Shown here: positions 53,238 to 62,838 of the stretch, piece after piece
Layout of the letters: the number at the start of each line of letters is the position of its first letter
How positions within the stretch are numbered: the first letter of the stretch is position 1
Assembly (NCBI RefSeq): GCF_018130825.1
Contig: NZ_JAFCJS010000005.1
Span: forward strand, 372,001 to 436,000
DNA from: Bradyrhizobium liaoningense
Lineage (GTDB): Bacteria; Pseudomonadota; Alphaproteobacteria; Rhizobiales; Xanthobacteraceae
DNA length: 64,000 nucleotides
Direction of reading: 5' to 3'
Position numbers and translations under genes: made by a program
Notes under the pieces: generated by a model
Seen by the model: only the letters and a program-made list of their open reading frames with translations
Told to the model about the DNA's origin: nothing
The model's database searches: none

Positions 53238-53517
53238 GATCACGCAGCAGAGGCAGACGGCGGGCCGGCTCCGGGCCAGCATGGCCCCGCGCGCGGGTCG
53301 GCGCGCCATGGCGGCGCCTTACGTCCTGCAAAAGCTGCAAAACAACCCCATGCACAGTAGGTCTCCGTGCGATTGTCTCGCGCAATCAAGGGCTTGGATG
53401 TAGTATCTAGATACCTCCAACTGCCGATATCGTCGCTAGGGCGGGCGTTTCAGCCGGCGCGGGATAAGCAAGGCCTGCGTGAGCTTCGGTCCCGGCCGGC
53501 AGCCTTGTCCTCGGGGA
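53238..53517. other. Gene-free stretch
   Basis: I see no supported gene here. There is a 12-bp palindrome GTATCTAGATAC near 53402 and G+C-rich inverted segments around 53270-53320. Function, if any, is unknown. Confidence 0.4.
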
Positions 53518-53685
53518 CTAATGGACCTTGATCGCGTCCAGCGGGAGGCGGAGCTCGGCGGCGCGCTCCTCGCGGTCCTTCTTGCGGAACTCGTTTTCCT
53601 TGCGCTCGAACTTGATCAACTCCTTGAGCGTCGCCTCCAGCAGGTGGTTGCGCCTGGTGGCATCGTGCAGCGTATTTTCCGTCAT
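53518..53685 (-). CDS. Small helical hypothetical protein
   Basis: A 55-residue charged protein: TENTLHDATRRNHLLEATLKE then LIKFERKENEFRKKDREERAAE. It is one long predicted helix, perhaps a coiled coil, with no motif. Start at 53685 (GGGGATCT upstream). Below usual annotation size but codon use is good. Confidence 0.5.
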   Translation of the reverse strand: MTENTLHDATRRNHLLEATLKELIKFERKENEFRKKDREERAAELRLPLDAIKVH

Positions 53686-53879
53686 GACCGAGATCCCCAT
53701 TGTTGCGGTCCAACCCAGAGAAGGCCGCAGGGCACCGAAAGGTTCGATGCCGCAGGATTGTGTAAGCATGACGGCACGCGGCGGCTGCGTCTTTGATGCG
53801 CGTCAGCTTCGCTTGAAGACGAACGGTCGCTGGACGCGGTCGTTGGGTATCGAGCCGATCGCGCGCATTCGATGTCGCG

Positions 53880-54080
53880 TTACTTCGGAGGTCGCAGCCC
53901 GGTGGACTCGATCCAGTCGTGCAGATGAGAGGCCACGTCGGCTTGGCGAGCCTTCTCGAGGAGGGCGTCCCGCTTGGGACCGGGGGGAAGGCGCAAGGCC
54001 TGATCCCGGACCTGCTCCACCCATGCAGCAAGCCGGTCCTGAAGGCTCAGCCGTTGCTTGAAACGTCGTCGCGTGGGCAT
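53880..54080 (-). CDS. Small KARQA-motif protein, copy 1
   Basis: A 66-residue protein: MPTRRRFKQRLSLQDRLAAW, LRLPPGPKRDALLEKARQAD and a C-terminal W-x-x-S-x-GLRPP. The protein at 54762-54962 is a clear paralogue (RRRRF, LPPGP, KARQA, W..SPGLQPP). Helical, basic, soluble. Function unknown; family seems common in Bradyrhizobium. Confidence 0.75.
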   Translation of the reverse strand: MPTRRRFKQRLSLQDRLAAWVEQVRDQALRLPPGPKRDALLEKARQADVASHLHDWIESTGLRPPK

Positions 54081-54241
54081 GGCACGCTCCTTTCCATGCG
54101 CGGAAGGCGGGAGCGCAAATCGGCGTTCTCATCACCGATAGTTGCCAGGGTCCGTGCGGCGATGACCCATTGAACCAGATTGTCGGATCCGGTTCGGTCC
54201 AATTGTGTACAGAGCGTTCTTGGCGACGTTCTTGGGCGGCC

Positions 54242-54409
54242 TCACCCGTCCTCGTTGAACCACGAAAGCGGTTCGGCTGTGCGCCGCCTCTGTTGTCGTT
54301 GCCGTTCGGCATGTTCGCGCGCCTGCCGCACTCGTCGCGCTTCCTCGACCAGCTTGCGAGCGGTCTCTTGCGCGTCGTCGGCGCGCCGGAAAAGCGGGTC
54401 TGTTTCCAT
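54242..54409 (-). CDS. Small basic helical protein
   Basis: A 55-residue ORF: METDPLFRRADDAQETARKL, then a highly charged helix rich in Arg, Glu and Gln (VEEARRVRQAREHAERQRQQ), ending SWFNEDG. It fits between the KARQA gene and the 59-residue gene on the same strand, and its codon pattern is G+C-biased at third positions. No motif recognised. Confidence 0.5.
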   Translation of the reverse strand: METDPLFRRADDAQETARKLVEEARRVRQAREHAERQRQQRRRTAEPLSWFNEDG

Positions 54410-54441
54410 GGACCCCATAACGCAGAAACAGGGGAGTGGGT

Positions 54442-54621
54442 TCAGGCGCGGGGCTTCTCCCAGGGAAACGGCTCCTGTGTCTTGCGGCCGAGGAACGTGT
54501 CCGGCATGGGCAGTTGCAACACTTTCGCCGCCTCGGCCGCCAGCTCGCGCATGAGGGCGTTCTGCGCCGCAAGTTCGACAGCCAGATAGTGCACGCGCGA
54601 AATGTGATTGTGGTCGGCCAT
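54442..54621 (-). CDS. Small hypothetical protein
   Basis: A 59-residue protein beginning MADHNHISRVHYLAVELAAQ, a helix to about residue 38, then LPMPDTFLGRKTQEPFPWEK. Start at 54621 (GGGAGCGCCGCC upstream). On the same strand as its small neighbours. Function unknown. Confidence 0.6.
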   Translation of the reverse strand: MADHNHISRVHYLAVELAAQNALMRELAAEAAKVLQLPMPDTFLGRKTQEPFPWEKPRA

Positions 54622-54761
54622 GGCGGCGCTCCCTCGCTTCGCAGGCGGGAGCGCGCTCGGTCTCTCAGCCACCGACGCCTACGGGCAGAGCCTCGGCCGG
54701 TGATGTCAGGTAAACTGTCACGGGCCGCTTTGGTTCACTATTGAACTTAGGGGGTGCTGCC

Positions 54762-54962
54762 TTAGTCGGGCGGCTGTAGGCCGGGCGATCTCAGCCACTG
54801 GCTCATATGCGAGCCGGTCTCGGCCTGGCGGGCCTTGCGGAGGGCGTCGTCCTGTAGCGGACCGGGAGGGAGGGATCTGGCTTCTTCTCGGAGGCGTTTT
54901 GCTTCTTCGGCAAGGCGTTCTTCCAAGAACACGGTTTGCGTGAAACGGCGGCGTCGCTGCAT
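54762..54962 (-). CDS. Small KARQA-motif protein, copy 2
   Basis: A 66-residue paralogue of the protein at 53880-54080. Conserved: RRRRFTQ, LEERLAEEAKRLREEARSLPPGPL, LRKARQAETGSHMSQWL, SPGLQPPD. The identical length of 66 and collinear motifs support a recent duplication of a real gene. The start is fixed at 54962 by the shared N-terminus; the longer upstream frame is not part of it. Confidence 0.75.
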   Translation of the reverse strand: MQRRRRFTQTVFLEERLAEEAKRLREEARSLPPGPLQDDALRKARQAETGSHMSQWLRSPGLQPPD

Positions 54963-54985
54963 GACACAACCTCGTCTGACGGGTC

Positions 54986-55060
54986 CTAACCGTTGGGCTT
55001 GAATTTCACGAATCCAATATGCCGTAGCTGGCGTTCCAGTTCCCGGAGATGCCCGGTCAT
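54986..55060 (-). CDS. Very short ORF in the same frame as the gene before it
   Basis: A 24-residue ORF (MTGHLRELERQLRHIGFVKF...). It is in the same frame as the 44-residue gene at 55100-55234, divided from it only by a TGA and 13 open codons. The part LRELERQLRH repeats LREIVRQLRR of the upstream protein. It may be a separate micro-gene, the end of a gene cut by a nonsense mutation, or read through. Not decided. Confidence 0.35.
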   Translation of the reverse strand: MTGHLRELERQLRHIGFVKFKPNG

Positions 55061-55099
55061 AAGGGAAATGCGGTCGGTGCGAGCGGCTGAAAGGCGGCC

Positions 55100-55234
55100 T
55101 CAATTCATCTTGCGGCGCAATTGCCTGACGATCTCGCGGAGGTCGGCGGCGTATTCCTCAATGATCCGGAGCGCCGCGTCCAAGCGCGACGGCTTGGCGT
55201 CCTTACCCTCAGTCGGCTTACCAGGGTCGGTCAT
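55100..55234 (-). CDS. Small helical hypothetical protein
   Basis: A 44-residue protein: a polar start (MTDPGKPTEGKDAKPSR) then one amphipathic helix (LDAALRIIEEYAADLREIVR) and a basic end QLRRKMN. Start at 55234 chosen over 55282. The frame stays open after the TGA (see 54986-55060). Function unknown. Confidence 0.55.
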   Translation of the reverse strand: MTDPGKPTEGKDAKPSRLDAALRIIEEYAADLREIVRQLRRKMN

Positions 55235-55318
55235 GGGCCGGATGGTCTGCCGCGCGAGGGAATGATGTTTGCGCTGGATCAAGGGAAGGTGAAGCTCCGC
55301 CGCGCGTTCCTGACGCGA

Positions 55319-55408
55319 TCATCCATGCTCCATCAGCAACAGGATCGCCGCGAGTAACACCGCTACGAACATGGCCGGTACCACAATCCAGGCAGTCTCG
55401 TTTCTCAT
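55319..55408 (-). CDS. Single-helix membrane peptide
   Basis: A 29-residue ORF: MRNETAW followed by a hydrophobic helix (IVVPAMFVAVLLAAILLLM) and EHG. An in-frame ATG at 55417 would add three residues. It is one of several membrane peptides of this size in 53-56 kb. Translation is unproven and the ribosome site is weak. Confidence 0.4.
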   Translation of the reverse strand: MRNETAWIVVPAMFVAVLLAAILLLMEHG

Positions 55409-55501
55409 GGTGCGCATGGTTTCATGCGTTGCACCGTGCCGCTACCTATACATCGGGATACTCGGGGACTGCCGGATTTCAAACAGCACTCAACGGTCGT
55501 C

Positions 55502-55582
55502 CTAAACGCTCATCGAGATGATGGCTATCAAGCCCGCAGCAGCCGTGCCCCACGCCAGCGCATGCAACATCCAAGGCCGCAT
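55502..55582 (-). CDS. Single-helix membrane peptide
   Basis: A 26-residue ORF: MRPWMLHALAWGTAAAGLIA followed by IISMSV. A perfect GGGAGG ribosome site 7 nt before the ATG makes translation likely. One hydrophobic helix. Confidence 0.45.
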   Translation of the reverse strand: MRPWMLHALAWGTAAAGLIAIISMSV

Positions 55583-55640
55583 TGTCGCCTCCCGACAGAT
55601 GGGAGGATGCAGGCGGATCGCGTGCGCTACTTGAGATAGA

Positions 55641-55730
55641 TCAAAGGCTAAAGACTAGCGCCGTTGCGGCGGCCACGGTGAAAACACCGGCGCCAATTGC
55701 AAGCACGCCCACGAGTAGTTCTTTGCCCAT
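55641..55730 (-). CDS. Single-helix membrane peptide
   Basis: A 29-residue ORF: MGKELL followed by a hydrophobic helix VGVLAIGAGVFTVAAATALV and FSL. The upstream segment has AGGG 2-3 nt before the ATG, close for a ribosome site. It is 58 nt upstream of the preceding peptide on the same strand. Confidence 0.4.
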   Translation of the reverse strand: MGKELLVGVLAIGAGVFTVAAATALVFSL

Positions 55731-56018
55731 GCCCTGATCTTAACTTAGGTCGGTTCGGGCTGGCTATGCGGTTTGTGCCAGATTTTCCCGATACGGGGCT
55801 CCAGTGAATGAGGACACTGGCCGGATCAGGACGCTGCAAATCCGGGGTACGTCGGTTGCCCAATCGCCAGGTACCCGGCGCCGATGCAAGTTGCTGGACC
55901 TGGGTTAGCGTCAGCCTTGGCTGGCCCAGTACCTTTGGCCTCAACTCAGCCTGCCCGGAGTTGGGGCCGCCTTTTGGACACCCCGCGGAGGGGGAAGATC
56001 AGGGCCCTCGCTGCGGCC

Positions 56019-56132
56019 CTATTGTCCATTGGAGCGGCGCCGCTCCAATGCGGCGAAGACTTCAAACAGGACAATGATGATCGCTATGCCTGCACCGCCC
56101 CCAAGCGTTAGTAGAAGCACCATCCCCAGCAT
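56019..56132 (-). CDS. Single-helix membrane peptide with basic tail
   Basis: A 37-residue ORF starting MLGMVLLLTLGGGAGIAIII, continuing VLFEVFAALERRRSNGQ. One hydrophobic helix followed by a basic, amphipathic tail. It starts 5 nt after the 49-residue gene at 56138, suggesting a two-gene transcript. Longer frames through 56351 overlap that gene in another frame. Confidence 0.45.
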   Translation of the reverse strand: MLGMVLLLTLGGGAGIAIIIVLFEVFAALERRRSNGQ

Positions 56133-56137
56133 TCGAT

Positions 56138-56287
56138 CTACTGCCGCTCTATGATTGGTGGCGGCGCTGGGGCTTCTTTTGATTCCAGCGCCATGACGTG
56201 CATCGGCCGGGCCTTCTCCGCGGCCGGCTCGGTCAGAGCCATCCGCGCCGCGATCTCTGCTTGCTTCAAATGGTCGGCGGTCGGCAC
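56138..56287 (-). CDS. Small hypothetical protein (GTG start)
   Basis: A 49-residue ORF with GTG start and GGGGAAACG upstream. It reads PTADHLKQAEIAARMALTEP, then AAEKARPMHVMALESKEAP and ends in Pro. The MPTxxH-L start resembles the next gene (56377-56517). No function is known. Confidence 0.45.
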   Translation of the reverse strand: MPTADHLKQAEIAARMALTEPAAEKARPMHVMALESKEAPAPPPIIERQ

Positions 56288-56376
56288 TTCGTTTCCCCGC
56301 AGCTCCACCTCCTGCAGCGGAAGCTAGCGGCATAAGTACCAAAGTGAACATTCGTTCCGAGCCGCTGGGTACGACC

Positions 56377-56517
56377 TTAGCTCAAGGGACCGCGAAGCTT
56401 CTTGAGGATGCCAATCTGGTCGTCGATGTTCTCTTGAGCCACTTTCCGAGCCGCTTCCGTGCGCTCCGGATCGGGCGCAGGGATGGGTGGTTTGTCGAGG
56501 TGCTTGTCGGTGGGCAT
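56377..56517 (-). CDS. Small hypothetical protein
   Basis: A 46-residue ORF: MPTDKHLDKPPIPAPDPERT, then a helix EAARKVAQENIDDQIGILKK and LRGPLS. GCGGGG lies directly before the ATG. Good codon pattern. It lies upstream of 56138-56287 on the same strand. Function unknown. Confidence 0.5.
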   Translation of the reverse strand: MPTDKHLDKPPIPAPDPERTEAARKVAQENIDDQIGILKKLRGPLS

Positions 56518-56584
56518 CCCCGCACTAGAGCAAATTGGGACACCCGCTTCATTAAACTAGGATACTCGGGGTCAAATACGGACA

Positions 56585-56805
56585 GTCCCCAAAATCGACG
56601 TTGTCCTAATTCCCCTCCGCGGGTGTCGGATATCGAACAGACCGTTCCAGACTTATCAGCCAGATTGACGACGTCCGGGATTTTGCGATTCCCTCCCGGG
56701 GCTGGAACAACGTCGCCCGCCATATTGCAAGCGGGCGACGTTGTTGTTTGTGGGGTGTCCTAATCTGCCTCTGCCGGTGTCCCCAAAATCGGTGCTGTCC
56801 TAATT
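56585..56805. repeat. Degenerate direct repeats upstream of recA
   Basis: A 27-bp unit beginning GTCCCCAAAATCG and ending TGTCCTAATT occurs at 56585-56611 and 56779-56805 with three mismatches. A shorter relative, GTACCCAAAATCG, is at 56991-57003. Between them lies a perfect hairpin. The 56518-57115 gap has no supported gene and may hold remnants of an insertion element. Confidence 0.5.
56706..56745. terminator. Perfect 15-bp hairpin upstream of recA
   Basis: AACAACGTCGCCCGC and its exact complement GCGGGCGACGTTGTT flank a 10-nt loop; GTTTGTGG follows on the plus strand. It may act as a terminator or be a mobile-element relic. Confidence 0.5.
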
Positions 56806-56806
56806 A

Positions 56807-56862
56807 GGCCGCCAACTGAGGCGGCCTTATCTTTGAATATAAACGGCCCCAACTGGGGGCCG
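56807..56862 (+). terminator. Two small hairpins before recA
   Basis: GGCCGCC-AACTGA-GGCGGCC followed by TTATCTTT (56807-56834), then CGGCCCC-AACTG-GGGGCCG (56844-56862). Both stems are 7 bp with related AACTG loops. The first resembles a plus-strand terminator. Confidence 0.45.
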
Positions 56863-57008
56863 CCAACCCTCTGATGGGGTTTTCCTCCAGCAGTCTGGGG
56901 GGCACCTTTCGTGCTGGGGGCATCGTAGAGATGCGCTGCTAGGCCGATAGTTCCTCAGCCGCTTAGACTGGTACCCCACGGAGGCGGACAGTACCCAAAA
57001 TCGCAAAA

Positions 57009-57023
57009 GAACATATTGCGAAC
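57009..57023. promoter_or_regulatory. LexA (SOS) box of recA
   Basis: GAAC-ATATTGC-GAAC, a perfect match to the alphaproteobacterial SOS box GAAC-N7-GAAC, 93 nt before the recA start codon. LexA binding here would give DNA-damage induction of recA. Confidence 0.85.
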
Positions 57024-57115
57024 TGAGAACAAATGGGGTACACTGTTTTTATCGCCGGCCCGCCTCTCAATCGTTTGTCCCCCTAGCGAATCCTCGCCAT
57101 AAGGAGCACGACCCA

Positions 57116-58204
57116 ATGTCCGCAACTGCCCTGCGTATCGTCGAAGGATCTTCCATGGACAAGAGTAAAGCTCTGGCTGCCGCGCTCTCCCAGATCGAGC
57201 GCCAGTTCGGCAAGGGCTCGGTGATGAAGCTGGGCAAGAGCGACCGGTCCATGGACATCGAGGCAGTGTCCTCCGGTTCGCTCGGGCTCGATATCGCGCT
57301 CGGCATTGGCGGCCTGCCCAAGGGGCGCATCGTCGAAATCTACGGGCCGGAATCCTCGGGCAAGACGACGCTGGCGCTGCACACGGTGGCGGAAGCGCAG
57401 AAGAAGGGCGGCATCTGCGCCTTCATCGACGCCGAGCACGCGCTCGACCCGGTCTATGCCCGCAAGCTCGGGGTCAACATCGACGAACTCCTGATCTCGC
57501 AGCCCGACACCGGCGAGCAGGCGCTGGAGATCTGCGACACGCTGGTGCGCTCGGGTGCGGTGGACGTTCTGGTGGTCGACTCGGTTGCGGCGCTGGTGCC
57601 GAAGGCCGAGCTCGAGGGCGAGATGGGCGATGCGCTGCCGGGTCTGCAGGCGCGTCTGATGAGCCAAGCGCTGCGCAAGCTGACGGCCTCGATCAACAAG
57701 TCCAACACCATGGTGATCTTCATCAACCAGATCCGCATGAAGATCGGTGTGATGTACGGCTCGCCCGAAACCACGACCGGCGGTAACGCGCTGAAATTCT
57801 ATGCCTCCGTACGCCTCGACATCCGCCGTATCGGCGCGATCAAGGAGCGCGACGAAGTGGTCGGCAACACCACCCGCGTGAAGGTGGTGAAGAACAAGCT
57901 GGCGCCGCCGTTCAAGCAAGTCGAGTTCGACATCATGTACGGCGAGGGCGTCTCCAAGATGGGCGAGATCCTCGATCTCGGCGTCAAGGCCGGCATCGTC
58001 GAGAAGTCCGGCGCCTGGTTCTCCTATGACAGCCAGCGCCTCGGCCAGGGTCGCGAGAATTCGAAAGCGTTTTTGAAGGCCAACCCCGACATCACCGCCA
58101 AGATCGAGACCTCGATCCGCCAGAACTCCGGCCTGATCTCCGAGCAGATTTTGGCCGGCACGCCCGAGAGCGACGCCGACGGCGAGGAGCCGGCGGACGA
58201 GTAA
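57116..58204 (+). CDS. recA: Recombinase RecA
   Basis: A 362-residue RecA. Walker A GPESSGKT at residues 77-84, Walker B strand VDVLVVDSVAAL, loop L1/L2 region EGEMGDALPGLQARLMSQALRKL in pieces, MKIGVMYGSPETTTGGNALKF, and an acidic C-terminal tail (SDADGEEPADE). RecA drives strand exchange and LexA self-cleavage. The start at 57116 has AAGGAG 10 nt upstream. A perfect SOS box precedes it and an intrinsic terminator follows. Confidence 0.98.
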   Translation: MSATALRIVEGSSMDKSKALAAALSQIERQFGKGSVMKLGKSDRSMDIEAVSSGSLGLDIALGIGGLPKGRIVEIYGPESSGKTTLALHTVAEAQKKGGICAFIDAEHALDPVYARKLGVNIDELLISQPDTGEQALEICDTLVRSGAVDVLVVDSVAALVPKAELEGEMGDALPGLQARLMSQALRKLTASINKSNTMVIFINQIRMKIGVMYGSPETTTGGNALKFYASVRLDIRRIGAIKERDEVVGNTTRVKVVKNKLAPPFKQVEFDIMYGEGVSKMGEILDLGVKAGIVEKSGAWFSYDSQRLGQGRENSKAFLKANPDITAKIETSIRQNSGLISEQILAGTPESDADGEEPADE

Positions 58205-58233
58205 GCCTTAACGCGAAAAGTTTTCGCGAGGAG

Positions 58234-58284
58234 CGGGCACTGAGGACGTTGAGTTGCCGACGTCTTCGGTGCCCGTTTCGTTTT
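58234..58284 (+). terminator. Terminator of recA
   Basis: CGGGCAC (58234-58240) pairs with GTGCCCG (58269-58275), with inner GACG/CGTC pairs, followed by TTTCGTTTT. Confidence 0.75.
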
Positions 58285-58306
58285 GCGTGAGGGGGGCGCG
58301 CCGACG

Positions 58307-59311
58307 ATGAAGCGTGTGATCCTGACCAGTTCGTCCGGCGTTGGCCTTGCTCATGCGAACCGCGCCGAGATGGTCGTTCCGCTTATTTTTCGGTTCGTCT
58401 TGGGAGCGTTACCCAACGCGCACCACCTGGACGCCTACCTGGAAGGAGACTCCGTAAGAGGCAATCCGGCAGTAATGTGGTTCGATCTTGTCGGCCGGTC
58501 TTCCCAGACCGGCCTTGCGCACAAGGGTGCCGGACTGGTCTGGTTCTGCAAGACCTACGGTGTCGACCTCATCGAGCTGTGGTTCGATCCCGAGCCGAAC
58601 AGTCAGCTGCAGTTGATCTGGATGCTCGATTACCTGCGTTCTCATCCGACGGTCGCCGAGCGTCTGAAGTTGCGCTTTGTCGATTTCGATCTGCGCGGAG
58701 CAGATCCCGCAGAGCTTCGTCACAGTGACGTGCAGCAGTTCAATATCGCAGAAAGTGATTTTGCGATCGCCGGAATGGCCTGGGAGGCCTACCGCGCGCC
58801 GACGCCCGAGCTCTGCGCCGGGCTGCTCGACAGGCCGCTCGGCAAGCTGTTCTTCCTGAAGCCGGCCATGGAAGACCTGCTCTCGGAACTGCCGTCGCCG
58901 GCGACGGGACTGGGGACGACCGAGACGCGGCTTCTCGAACTGATCGCAAGAGGACTCGATCGCACCGAGGAGCTGTTTCGGCCGGGCACGCTTGGAGCAC
59001 GCGTGTTCGATCCGTGGGAATTGGGCACGCTGCTCGAAGGACTCGCATTCGGCCCGGCGCCCGCCGTTGCGGGTCTGGACAGCAAGCTGGCGACACTCGA
59101 CCCGGACAATGCAAGAAGCCGCAACGCCGCCTTTCGCCGGAGCCGGCTGTCGCTGACAGAATTTGGCGAAGCGGTCCTTGAAGCCCGCGAGGATTTTCGT
59201 CGGCTCAATCCGATTCGGCGCTGGTGGGGTGGTACGCTTCTTACCAACGAGCGGCTTTGGCGCTGGGATGCGCAGGGGCGTTCGCTGGTTGCGCCCAAGT
59301 CGGTGCCGTAG
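58307..59311 (+). CDS. DUF1835/DUF3658-like protein
   Basis: A 334-residue soluble protein. The N-terminal half (1 to about 130) fits the DUF1835 pattern with ELWFDPEPNSQLQLIWMLDYL. The middle has WEAYRAPTPELCAGLLDRPL, then LPSPATGLGTTETRLLELIARG, the P-s-x-x-x-G-L-x-x-T-E-x-x-L-L-E segment of DUF3658. Function is unknown. The last part has WRWDAQGRSLVAP. Start at 58307; a TTG at 58283 is less likely. It follows the recA terminator and ends at a repeat cluster. Confidence 0.65.
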   Translation: MKRVILTSSSGVGLAHANRAEMVVPLIFRFVLGALPNAHHLDAYLEGDSVRGNPAVMWFDLVGRSSQTGLAHKGAGLVWFCKTYGVDLIELWFDPEPNSQLQLIWMLDYLRSHPTVAERLKLRFVDFDLRGADPAELRHSDVQQFNIAESDFAIAGMAWEAYRAPTPELCAGLLDRPLGKLFFLKPAMEDLLSELPSPATGLGTTETRLLELIARGLDRTEELFRPGTLGARVFDPWELGTLLEGLAFGPAPAVAGLDSKLATLDPDNARSRNAAFRRSRLSLTEFGEAVLEAREDFRRLNPIRRWWGGTLLTNERLWRWDAQGRSLVAPKSVP

Positions 59312-59574
59312 GGTGGGCAAAGGCGCGCAAGCGCCGTGCCCACCATATTTCAATGTGCACAAAGGTGGTGGGCACGCATCCGCCTTCGCTCTCTCGAGCT
59401 ACGGCGGAGCTTTGCCCACCCTACGGGACTGTAGGGTGGATTAGCCGTGCGATGCGCGAAGCGCTATCGCTCGGCGTAATCCACCACGGTTCGTATCCGT
59501 AGAGACAGAAGAGGTGGGTTACGCCAGCGGACTGCGCTTCGCGCAGCCGCGTGCTAACCCACCCTACGAATCCG

Positions 59575-59577
<3 letters not shown>
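59311..59577. repeat. Cluster of three palindromic repeats (gtagggtgggca type)
   Basis: Unit 1: GTAGGGTGGGCAAAGGCGCG ... GCTTTGCCCACCCTACGGG (59311-59427). Unit 2: GTAGGGTGGATTAGC ... GGCGTAATCCACCACGG (59431-59489). Unit 3: AGGTGGGTTACGCCAGCGGA ... GTGCTAACCCACCCTACGAA (59511-59569). Each is an imperfect inverted repeat. This repeat type is frequent in Bradyrhizobium. It spans the gap between convergent genes. Confidence 0.85.
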
Positions 59578-62454
<2,877 letters not shown>

Positions 62455-62459
62455 CGTCC

Positions 62460-62828
62460 TTAAGCCGTGTGGGCCTTGTAGGCGGCTTCATCCATGAGGC
62501 CGCCGAGCTCGTTCTTGTCGGCAATCTTGATCTTGAAGAACCAGGCCGCGCCCTGTGCATCCGAATTGATCAGCGCCGGCTCGGCGGCGAGCGCCTCGTT
62601 GGTCTCGAGCACTTCGCCGGTAACAGGTGCGTAGACGTCGGAGGCCGCCTTCACGGACTCGACCACCGCTGCGGCTTCCGCCTTCTTCAAGGTGCGGCCG
62701 ACCTTCGGCAGTTCGACGAACACGACGTCGCCGAGCTGCTGCTGCGCGTAGTCGGTGATGCCGACCGTGGCGGTATCGCCGTCGATGGCGAGCCATTCAT
62801 GGTCGGAAGTGTACAGCGTCGTGGTCAT
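62460..62828 (-). CDS. gcvH: Glycine cleavage system H protein
   Basis: A 122-residue H protein. The lipoyl lysine is Lys60 in VVESVKAASDVYAPVTGEV. N-terminal YTSDHEWL and GITDYAQQQLGDVVFVELP are standard. It carries the aminomethyl group among P, T and L proteins. Ten nt after gcvT. The L protein (lpd) is not in the window. Confidence 0.97.
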   Translation of the reverse strand: MTTTLYTSDHEWLAIDGDTATVGITDYAQQQLGDVVFVELPKVGRTLKKAEAAAVVESVKAASDVYAPVTGEVLETNEALAAEPALINSDAQGAAWFFKIKIADKNELGGLMDEAAYKAHTA

Positions 62829-62838
62829 TGTCTCGTCC

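Noticed and set aside
56382..56723. A 113-codon minus-strand frame upstream of recA
   Set aside because: It overlaps the better-supported 46-codon gene in another frame and crosses the repeat unit; no motif.
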